Below, piece by piece: positions 45,386 to 52,152 of a DNA stretch of 64,000 bases. The notes beneath the pieces were generated by a model, which saw nothing but the letters and a program-made list of their open reading frames with translations, was not told the DNA's origin and did not search any database. The stretch comes from Paenibacillus sp. FSL H8-0332 (GTDB lineage: Bacteria > Bacillota > Bacilli > Paenibacillales > Paenibacillaceae), in the NCBI RefSeq assembly GCF_037963835.1, contig NZ_CP150145.1, positions 1,674,001 to 1,738,000 of the forward strand. The letters are read 5' to 3'. Position 1 is the stretch's first letter, and each line of letters opens with the position of its first letter. A program made the position numbers and the translations under genes.

Positions 45386-46276
45386 CTACAGCTTGGCGGC
45401 GCTGATCTCCGCGACCCGGGCATACTCGATCAGCGCTGCCCTTCCGGCGGCCGTGAGCGTGTAGCGGCCGCGACCCACCCGGAAGAACCACGAATAGTAG
45501 TTCTTCTGCAGGATCGCGGCGGCGCCGGGCACGCCGCTCCGCTTACGCAGCGCGGCGGGCGTTATGCCGCGCGGTGCCTCCGCCCGGCTGAGCGCAGCCG
45601 CCGGGCCCGCACCCGCAGCGGCATCCCCCGCCGCTGCTACCGTCCCCGCGGCCGCCGTCTCCCCGGCGGCCAGGGCAGTGCCCGGCGCGCCGCTTAGCGC
45701 CGCGCGCCCCCTGCCGAGGCCGGCCGCATCAGCGGCTTCGGCCTCCAGGGCCTGCAGCGCGAGGGCGACGCGCAGCGCCTTCTCGCGGTAGGCGGTCACG
45801 AGCTTCACGCGCGTGCTGCCGCCGGTGTTGTAGTCCCCGCTGCGCTCGCGGAACTCGTAGAGCAGACGCTCGCGGCGGCGCACGGCGCTGCGGGCCTGCG
45901 GCGGCGCCTCGCCCGGCTCCACGAGCACCTCGACGAGCGGGGCCTTCGTCTTGTAGAAGACGACGGTGATCAGCCCGAGGCCCAGGCGGCGGCACAGCCC
46001 GCTGAGCTCGCCCCAGCGCTGGTTGACCGCGCCTTTCTTCTCCCTGACGCGTTCTACCGCGAGGTAGACGTTAGGGCTGAGCCGCAGCCGTTCAATCCCC
46101 TGCAGCAGCAGGGCGAGATTGAACGATTTTTTCATCTCCACAATGAGCGGCTGGGCCTCGTCCTCCCGGATACCGACCAGATCGCAGGTACGCACCTCGC
46201 CCTTGATCTCATAGCCCTGCCGTTCAAAAAATCCCTTCAAAGGAGCATACAGCTCCGTTTCCTGCTTGATCGCCAT
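45386..46276 (-). CDS. DUF2161-family PD-(D/E)XK nuclease-like protein with Ala/Gly-rich insert
   Basis: A 296-residue protein. The N-terminal half (about 1-165) has the PD-(D/E)XK arrangement TCDLVGIREDEAQPLIVEMKKSF, cited as Asp in CDLVG and ExK in VEMKK, and is annotated in the family as DUF2161 phosphodiesterase/nuclease-like. Residues about 183-240 are low complexity, almost entirely Ala, Gly, Glu, Thr and Pro, encoded by very GC-rich DNA. The C-terminus (about 240-296) looks like a winged helix (ITPAALRKRSGVPGAAAILQKNYYSWFFRVGRGRYTLTAAGR, in parts). Function unknown. It is divergent from prkA over a symmetric promoter-like palindrome. Confidence 0.8.
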   Translation of the reverse strand: MAIKQETELYAPLKGFFERQGYEIKGEVRTCDLVGIREDEAQPLIVEMKKSFNLALLLQGIERLRLSPNVYLAVERVREKKGAVNQRWGELSGLCRRLGLGLITVVFYKTKAPLVEVLVEPGEAPPQARSAVRRRERLLYEFRERSGDYNTGGSTRVKLVTAYREKALRVALALQALEAEAADAAGLGRGRAALSGAPGTALAAGETAAAGTVAAAGDAAAGAGPAAALSRAEAPRGITPAALRKRSGVPGAAAILQKNYYSWFFRVGRGRYTLTAAGRAALIEYARVAEISAAKL

Positions 46277-46310
46277 TGGTTGTCACTCCTGCCCTGGATT
46301 GCAGCGTAAT

Positions 46311-46341
46311 TATAATAGAGAATTCATGATTCTCTATTATA
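46311..46341. promoter_or_regulatory. Symmetric palindrome with divergent -10 elements (DUF2161/prkA)
   Basis: Perfect 12-bp arms tataatagagaa and ttctctattata flank a 7-bp centre. Each arm ends in a consensus TATAAT, one facing prkA and one facing the DUF2161 gene. It could be overlapping divergent promoters, an operator, or both. Confidence 0.5.
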
Positions 46342-46446
46342 GCACAGCAAAAAAGAGGTCAACTATTCCGGGCTCGCCGCATAGGTATGTAATACACTTT
46401 CTAAGCTTGGTGGAGCAAGTAGGAGCGCAAGAGGAGGCAGCGAGCC

Positions 46447-48342
46447 ATGGATATTTTTGAGCGTATAGCTTCGTATCGGGCTGAGAACGACCGTTTGGCG
46501 TGGAGCGGCACTTTCAAGGACTATATAGAACTGCTGAGACTAGACCCCTCTCCCGCAAAAACGGCTCATTCCCGCGTATACGACATGATCAAGTCACACG
46601 GCGTCGAGGACATCAACGGACGTAAACGGTATAAGTTTTTTGAACAGGAGATCTTTGGACTGGATCGTGCGGTGGAGAAGCTGGTGGAAGAATACTTCCA
46701 TTCCGCAGCCCGAAGGCTGGATGTGCGCAAACGGATCTTGCTCCTGATGGGTCCGGTCAGTGGAGGGAAGTCAACGCTGGTAACGCTGCTGAAGCGCGGC
46801 CTGGAGCAATATTCGCGTACGGATGCGGGTGCGGTGTATGCGATTGAGGGCTGCCCGATGCATGAGGACCCGCTGCATTTGATTCCGCTGGAGCTGCGTC
46901 CGGAGATTGAGCGGGAACTTGGCGTACGGGTTGAAGGCAATCTATGCCCGTCCTGCCAGATGCGGCTGAAGAATGAGTACCACGGGGACATTGAACAGGT
47001 TGGCGTGGTCCGGGTGCTGTTGTCGGAAGAGGAGCGGGTGGGGATTGGTACATTCAGCCCTTCCGACCCGAAGTCGCAGGATATCGCTGACCTGACGGGG
47101 AGCATCGACTTCTCAACCATTACCGAATTCGGCTCGGAGTCCGATCCGCGCGCTTACCGCTTCGACGGGGAGCTGAACAAGGCCAACCGCGGCCTGATGG
47201 AATTCCAGGAAATGCTGAAATGCGATGAGAAGTTCCTGTGGAACCTGCTGTCCTTGACCCAAGAGGGCAACTTCAAGGCCGGGCGGTTCGCGCTAATCAG
47301 TGCTGATGAACTCATCGTGGCCCATACGAATGAGACAGAATATAAGTCCTTCATCTCCAATAAAAAGAACGAAGCGCTCCAGTCCCGCATGATCGTCATG
47401 CCGGTTCCCTATAATCTGCGGGTCTCGGAAGAGGAGAAAATCTACGCCAAGCTCATCGGCCAGAGTGATATGAAGCATGTGCATATTGCCCCTCATGCGC
47501 TGCGCGCGGCAGCGATCTTCTCGATCCTGACCCGGCTCAAGGAGAGCAAGAAGCAGGGCATGGATCTGATCAAGAAGCTGCGCATGTACGACGGCGAAGA
47601 GGTTGAGGGCTATAAGGAAGCGGACCTGAAGGAAATGCAGACCGAATACCTGGATGAAGGTATGTCCGGCATCGACCCGCGTTATGTCATCAACCGGATC
47701 TCCAGCGCCCTGATCAAAGGCGATCTGCAGTGCATGAACGCGCTGGATGTGCTGCGGGCGATCAAGGACGGTCTGGATCAGCATCCTTCGATTACGAAGG
47801 AGGAACGCGAGCGTTATCTGAATTTTATTTCCATTGCCCGCAAGGAATACGATATTCTCGCCAAAAGCGAAGTGCAAAAGGCCTTCGTCTACTCTTTTGA
47901 AGAATCCGCCAAAACGCTGTTCGAGAATTATCTCGACAATATTGAAGCCTTCTGCAACTGGTCCAAAATCCGCGACCCGCTTACCGATGAAGAGATGGAG
48001 CCGGATGAGCGGCTGATGCGCTCCATTGAAGAGCAGATCGGTATTTCGGAGAATGCGAAGAAGGCCTTCCGCGAGGAGATACTGATCCGCATTTCGTCCT
48101 ATTCCCGCAAGGGCAAGAAGTTCGAGTACAACAATCACGACCGGCTGCGGGAAGCCATCGAGAAGAAGCTGTTCACGGATCTCAAGGATATTGTCAAAAT
48201 CACCACTTCCTCCAAGACACCGGATGAAAGCCAGCTCAAACGGATCAACGAAGTCAGCCGCCGCCTGATTGATGAGCATAACTACTGCCCGATCTGCGCC
48301 AATGAGCTGCTGAAATATGTCGGAAGCCTGCTGAACCGCTGA
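46447..48342 (+). CDS. prkA: PrkA-family serine protein kinase / AAA+ protein
   Basis: A 631-residue cytoplasmic protein that in Bacillus is linked to sporulation and stationary phase; family members have been described both as kinases and as AAA+ proteases. The N-terminal AAA domain includes Walker A in LLMGPVSGGKSTLV (about 98-111), a CXXC pair NLCPSCQM and FVSG-like ADLTGSIDF. The C-terminal part (about 380-631) has the PrkA C-terminal domain and a CPICANELL zinc-knuckle-like end. AGAGGAGG precedes the ATG. The usual partner gene yhbH (DUF444) is absent next to it; spoVR, another common partner, lies 14 kb away on the other strand. Confidence 0.94.
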   Translation: MDIFERIASYRAENDRLAWSGTFKDYIELLRLDPSPAKTAHSRVYDMIKSHGVEDINGRKRYKFFEQEIFGLDRAVEKLVEEYFHSAARRLDVRKRILLLMGPVSGGKSTLVTLLKRGLEQYSRTDAGAVYAIEGCPMHEDPLHLIPLELRPEIERELGVRVEGNLCPSCQMRLKNEYHGDIEQVGVVRVLLSEEERVGIGTFSPSDPKSQDIADLTGSIDFSTITEFGSESDPRAYRFDGELNKANRGLMEFQEMLKCDEKFLWNLLSLTQEGNFKAGRFALISADELIVAHTNETEYKSFISNKKNEALQSRMIVMPVPYNLRVSEEEKIYAKLIGQSDMKHVHIAPHALRAAAIFSILTRLKESKKQGMDLIKKLRMYDGEEVEGYKEADLKEMQTEYLDEGMSGIDPRYVINRISSALIKGDLQCMNALDVLRAIKDGLDQHPSITKEERERYLNFISIARKEYDILAKSEVQKAFVYSFEESAKTLFENYLDNIEAFCNWSKIRDPLTDEEMEPDERLMRSIEEQIGISENAKKAFREEILIRISSYSRKGKKFEYNNHDRLREAIEKKLFTDLKDIVKITTSSKTPDESQLKRINEVSRRLIDEHNYCPICANELLKYVGSLLNR

Positions 48343-48372
48343 CACAGCTCCACTTAGACATACGGGTTCTGC

Positions 48373-48423
48373 AAAAAAGGGAATATCCCAGGCCATCATG
48401 ATGGCTTAAGGATATTCCCTTTA
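48373..48423. terminator. Terminator between prkA and the repeat-protein gene
   Basis: aaagggaatatcc and ggatattcccttt form a 13-bp stem with A and T flanks, with a secondary hairpin ccatcatgatgg inside the loop. It can serve both convergent genes. Confidence 0.88.
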
Positions 48424-48466
48424 TGTTGTCTAGGGATCAGATGATTCCTTATTCGCTTGGAAGCCT

Positions 48467-49348
48467 CTAATCCTCCTGAGAATCCTTAGGCTCCTGCTGC
48501 TTGCCGCCAATCTTGAAGCTTAACTCGCCGTTATATTTGCCGAGCTGTCCGCCCACGCCGATGCCTGCGCCTTCGCCGCCACCGAGCTGGGCCTTGGCTT
48601 CAGCCCCGATGCCCTTGTTGCCGCCTAGCTGAACATGGGAGTCAAAACCGGCACCTTGACTAAGGCCCAGATGAGCACCCGCATCTGCATTAAGCCCGTG
48701 TTCGCCCCCGGCCTGCGCGCCCATCTGGGCAACTGCGCCTTGCCCGCCGCCGAGCTGGGCCTTGCCTTGTGCGGCCACCCCGTATTTGCCGAAGGCCTGG
48801 GCTTCAGCGTTCACGCCGAGGCCTTGCCCGTTGCCCACATGGGAATCGCCTTGTGCTTCAATACCATAGGAGCTGCTGCCGATATGGCCGCCTGCCTGCA
48901 TACTTGCGCCGCTGTATGCCAGCTTTCCGCCGGCATTCAAGCCGATGCCGTGTTTACCCCCTAACTCGCCTCCCGCATCGACATGAATTCCCTTTCCGCC
49001 GACCTCACTTGTCCCGGGATGGCCTTCCACCGGCTTGTTCGCGGCAGCCGGATGTCCGTCTTCCAGGACCGTCTGCGGCTTGCTGGCATTCTGAATCTGC
49101 TGCCAGCCGTCCATTTTGTCCTCCGGATGGTCATGCTCAAGCTTATTTGGAGCGGCCGGAGGTTCGGAGGCCCGGACAGTCTGCGTATTCCCGGCAGTTG
49201 CAGACTTCTGAGCCATCCTCGGAGCGGTTTCCTCAGCGGACTCCGAACGTACCAGGTAGTGATAATGCGAATAAGGGTAGGGCTGCGGCAGATGCCGATA
49301 GCCTGACGGGTGAACTGGACTGTTCGAATCTTCGTTCCTGTAATTCAT
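48467..49348 (-). CDS. Gly/Ala-rich 14-residue tandem-repeat protein
   Basis: A 293-residue protein with no recognised family. Residues 1 to about 115 are polar, with a His/Tyr/Pro patch (GYRHLPQPYPYSHYHYL). From about residue 118 to 272 the chain is built from 14-residue repeats such as YGVAAQGKAQLGGG, KGIGAEAKAQLGGG and QGLGVNAEAQAFGK, with consensus xG-hydrophobic-x-A-x-A-x-A-x-L-G-G-G. Alternating small residues and regular Gly turns suggest a beta-solenoid or amyloid-like stack. No signal peptide. ATG 49348, with GGAGGG 7 nt upstream, is preferred over a start 9 codons earlier. A spore-coat or matrix role is only a guess from the neighbouring prkA. Confidence 0.75.
   Translation of the reverse strand: MNYRNEDSNSPVHPSGYRHLPQPYPYSHYHYLVRSESAEETAPRMAQKSATAGNTQTVRASEPPAAPNKLEHDHPEDKMDGWQQIQNASKPQTVLEDGHPAAANKPVEGHPGTSEVGGKGIHVDAGGELGGKHGIGLNAGGKLAYSGASMQAGGHIGSSSYGIEAQGDSHVGNGQGLGVNAEAQAFGKYGVAAQGKAQLGGGQGAVAQMGAQAGGEHGLNADAGAHLGLSQGAGFDSHVQLGGNKGIGAEAKAQLGGGEGAGIGVGGQLGKYNGELSFKIGGKQQEPKDSQED
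48533..48997 (-). repeat. Tandem 42-bp coding repeats
   Basis: The DNA encoding the 14-residue repeats described for the overlapping gene: about ten consecutive units of about 42 bp, diverged at the nucleotide level but periodic in the protein. The second and third units deviate in length by one or two codons. Confidence 0.75.
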
Positions 49349-49466
49349 GCGGGAACCCTCCATTCTTGAATTCATTACAATAGCCTATTCACCAAAATTG
49401 GAAGTGATACGTGTCAGCTGAATATAAAAGTACATTGTAATGCCTGTAAGGCTATGTTACATTGAA

Positions 49467-49492
49467 TGAATGAATTTAATAATATTCACTCA
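49467..49492. promoter_or_regulatory. Candidate TetR operator
   Basis: Inverted repeat tgaatgaat-ttaataat-attcactca: 9-bp arms matching at 8 positions around an 8-bp spacer. It ends 17 bp before the TetR-family start, the usual place for autorepression. Confidence 0.5.
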
Positions 49493-49509
49493 AGGCTGGG
49501 GGCTGGCAG

Positions 49510-50094
49510 ATGGAAGATAAGAAGGCAGAGATTTTCAGACGCGGTACAGAGCTGTTCAACTCCAAAGGCTTCAAGGACACCAATGTGTCCGACATCACCA
49601 AGCTGTGCGGATATGCCGTAGGCACGTTCTATAATTATTATGCTTCCAAAGAGAAGCTGTTCATAGAGATCTATCTGCGGGAGAATGAGGAACTGAAGCG
49701 GAGCATGATGGCGAAGGTCAATGTGGACGATGAGCCAGCCAAGGTGCTTAAGCAGATGATGGAGCATAATTACAGCGGGATGAATGAGCACCCCATTCTG
49801 AAGGAATGGTACAATAAAGCACTCTTCAGCAAGCTGGAGAAGGAATTCTATGCGCATGGCGGGATTGAAGGTATTCATGAGATGATGAATAGCGGCATAC
49901 TGGAGTTAATCCGGAACTGGAAGTCCAAGGGGAAAATCAGAACGGATCTGGAAGACGGGATGATTCTCGCCTTGTTTAACTCTATACCGTATATCGACAT
50001 TCATAAGGAAGAGATCGGGGCAAGCCATTTTCCGCAGCTTCTGGATTATATAGTGGAATTCATTATGAAAGGCTTGACGGATATACAGCGCTGA
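49510..50094 (+). CDS. TetR/AcrR-family transcriptional regulator
   Basis: A 194-residue regulator with an N-terminal helix-turn-helix (KAEIFRRGTELFNSKGFKDTNVSDITKLCGYAVGTFYNYYASKEKLF, cited as GYAVGTFYNYYASKEKL) and a helical ligand-binding C-terminus of no recognised subgroup. A palindrome just upstream is a candidate self-operator. Neither neighbour is an obvious target: the gene before it is the convergent-facing repeat protein (divergent) and the gene after is an AraC-type regulator. The effector is unknown. Confidence 0.9.
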   Translation: MEDKKAEIFRRGTELFNSKGFKDTNVSDITKLCGYAVGTFYNYYASKEKLFIEIYLRENEELKRSMMAKVNVDDEPAKVLKQMMEHNYSGMNEHPILKEWYNKALFSKLEKEFYAHGGIEGIHEMMNSGILELIRNWKSKGKIRTDLEDGMILALFNSIPYIDIHKEEIGASHFPQLLDYIVEFIMKGLTDIQR

Positions 50095-50181
50095 CCGGGC
50101 CGCAGGCATCCTGCTTGGGTCTGGAGTAATCCTGAGGATACAGCAAGGCTGGATCAGTCCCGCAGGCCGGCGTCTGCTATA

Positions 50182-51126
50182 ATGGATTCACCTATGTATA
50201 CTGAAAGGCCGGTGGAGTCACTGAATTACAGCAGGGAAATCGGGCAGACGATTGATTATATTGAGGAGCATCTTATGGACCCGCTGACAGCGGAACAGAT
50301 TGCGGCGTATGCGGGGTATTCGCTGTACCATTTTTGCCGGATGTTCAGCCAGTCTCAGGACATGCCGGTCATGGAATATGTGCGCACCCGAAGATTGTCA
50401 CGGGCTGCCGTAGAGTTGTTCAACGGACGGAAGATTACGGAGATTGCGCTGGAATATGGCTTCGAGACACCCGGAGGCTTCGCCAAAGCCTTCCGCAAGA
50501 CCTACGGCTACAGCCCCTCCCAGTATGCGGCGCGGATGAGCGGATATCTCCGGGACAGGTTGGAGTATGAGATCAGGGCCTATATGGCAGAGCCGGTGAG
50601 GGTGGAGCGGCCTGCTTTTAACGTAGCGGGTTACGGGATTGAGACGAATGTGGAGGCGGGGAATGCTACGCAGGATGTCGCTTCCTTCTGGTATTACTAT
50701 GAGGGCGACAATCTGGAGGATCAGATGTACGCGAAGCTGAATCCGCCGAAGCACGGGGAGGTCGGATTATGTATACCGTCAGATGCTGGCGGTAATGCTG
50801 TGTATCTGCTGGGGGTTATAGTGGAGGACTTCAGTAAGGTCACTCCTGACATGCTTACGGCTGTTGTACCGGCGGCGCAGTACGTGGTATTCACGACACC
50901 TCCGGTGGACGCTACCGATGAGGCGAGACCGGAGACTTTTGCTGAGGTGGTCAAGAGTACCTGGAGGTATATCTTCGAGGACTGGTTCCCGGGCAGCGGC
51001 TATATGCACGACGAGGACAAGCTGAACTTTGAATTCTACGATGAGCGCTGTCACGCCCGCGTGGATTCCGTGATGGAGATTTATGTTCCAGTGCGGGGGC
51101 GCGGGTTTCATGAAATTGTCAAATAA
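50182..51126 (+). CDS. AraC-family regulator with GyrI-like effector-binding domain
   Basis: A 314-residue regulator. The N-terminal AraC DNA-binding domain (about 15-118) has two helix-turn-helices: LTAEQIAAYAGYSLYHFCRMFSQ and ITEIALEYGFETPGGFAKAFRKTYGYSPSQY (cited in part, ending GYSPSQY). The C-terminal domain (about 135-314) is the GyrI-like/Rob-type effector-binding fold (FNVAGYGIETNV ... FEFYDERCH ... MEIYVPV). This layout is typical of multidrug- or stress-responsive Rob/TipA-like regulators. No strong ribosome site is seen before either ATG (50182 or 50194). Confidence 0.9.
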   Translation: MDSPMYTERPVESLNYSREIGQTIDYIEEHLMDPLTAEQIAAYAGYSLYHFCRMFSQSQDMPVMEYVRTRRLSRAAVELFNGRKITEIALEYGFETPGGFAKAFRKTYGYSPSQYAARMSGYLRDRLEYEIRAYMAEPVRVERPAFNVAGYGIETNVEAGNATQDVASFWYYYEGDNLEDQMYAKLNPPKHGEVGLCIPSDAGGNAVYLLGVIVEDFSKVTPDMLTAVVPAAQYVVFTTPPVDATDEARPETFAEVVKSTWRYIFEDWFPGSGYMHDEDKLNFEFYDERCHARVDSVMEIYVPVRGRGFHEIVK

Positions 51127-51168
51127 GTTATAGTAATATGTGGAAAAATAGAGATGGAGGAGCTAACC

Positions 51169-52104
51169 ATGGTCAAACAACGCAAGATTTTACTAACTGT
51201 AACTGTAGTCTATACCATTATTGTGCTTTATTTTATGTTCTTCGCTTTCGGCAGAGGAGAGGCTTCGGATCATACCATCTACACCTTTATCTTCATGCCC
51301 GATAACTTCCTTAAGCTGCCGTCTCCATCTGATCTTATGCCTCCAACCCTGATGGATTTGGTGGGGTTCGGGAACACGATTGCGTTTATTCCTTTCGGTA
51401 TATTGATTCCATGGCTGTACCGGGTCGGCTTCGTCCGGTTCATCACCTTGTTCTTCATCGCGATTCTTGTGCTGGAAACGCTCCAGGCTCTTACCTTCCT
51501 GGGCAGCTTCGATATCAACGACGCTCTTCAGAATTCGATTGGCGCAGCTCTCGGTTTTGGGGCGTACAAGCTTGGTTTCCGTTACCGGAGCCTCGGGCGC
51601 AATCTGGTGGCAACGGCTTTATCGGGGTTGGTCCTTTTTATAGCTTTATGGGGACTAGGCGCGGCGGTAGACAAAATAATAACAAAAGTAGAGGGTCCGT
51701 TTACGGCGATCACTGAATGGAAGGACACCTCGGGCAATTCATCCACAGGAGACAAACCGGGCAGTATTCAAATCAACGGACAGAAGGTGACGCCCGGTTC
51801 AAACCTGTATGGAGTGGAAGGCGAGGATTCCAGAACGTTCACGTACAAGTCTGAAGGCCGGACCATTTTCTGCTTCACTTTCGGAAACCCTGAACCAACG
51901 GATTATTCCGGTGAGATCAGTATTACCCGGGATGGCCAGGAGATCTTTAATTATACTGGAGATTATCAGCGTACTAATCCTGAACAGTACCCTGTGGTAT
52001 ACGAGATGCCGGTTGAGCCGGGGGAAGAGCTGAAGATCACGATTAAAGGCGGCTTGAAAATATGGGATGTCGGGTATAAAAAGATGCAGTATATCTGGAA
52101 CTAA
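51169..52104 (+). CDS. VanZ-family membrane protein with C-terminal extracellular domain
   Basis: A 311-residue membrane protein. The first half is VanZ-like: four to five membrane helices with DLVGFGNTIAFIPFGILIPWLYR (in part), ETLQALTFLGSFDINDALQNSIGAALGF. The DINDALQNSIGAALG stretch is the VanZ signature, linked to low-level teicoplanin resistance in enterococci; its molecular activity is poorly understood. After residue about 185 comes an extracytoplasmic beta-rich domain with repeated short motifs, unrelated to classical VanZ (161 residues). ATG 51169 with GGAGG is chosen. A bidirectional terminator follows. Confidence 0.82.
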   Translation: MVKQRKILLTVTVVYTIIVLYFMFFAFGRGEASDHTIYTFIFMPDNFLKLPSPSDLMPPTLMDLVGFGNTIAFIPFGILIPWLYRVGFVRFITLFFIAILVLETLQALTFLGSFDINDALQNSIGAALGFGAYKLGFRYRSLGRNLVATALSGLVLFIALWGLGAAVDKIITKVEGPFTAITEWKDTSGNSSTGDKPGSIQINGQKVTPGSNLYGVEGEDSRTFTYKSEGRTIFCFTFGNPEPTDYSGEISITRDGQEIFNYTGDYQRTNPEQYPVVYEMPVEPGEELKITIKGGLKIWDVGYKKMQYIWN

Positions 52105-52109
52105 ACATA

Positions 52110-52143
52110 AAAAGGCAAGCCCCTGCTGCGGGGCTTGCCTTTC
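52110..52143. terminator. Bidirectional terminator
   Basis: aaaggcaagcccc and ggggcttgccttt form a 13-bp stem with A and T flanks between the convergent VanZ and transglutaminase-like genes. Confidence 0.92.
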
Positions 52144-52152
52144 TTGCGATTG

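Noticed and set aside
45236..45697. 153-codon plus-strand frame in the GC-rich stretch near the DUF2161 gene
   Set aside because: Arg/Gly/Pro-rich translation of repeats and of the antisense of a real gene; long frames are expected by chance at high GC.
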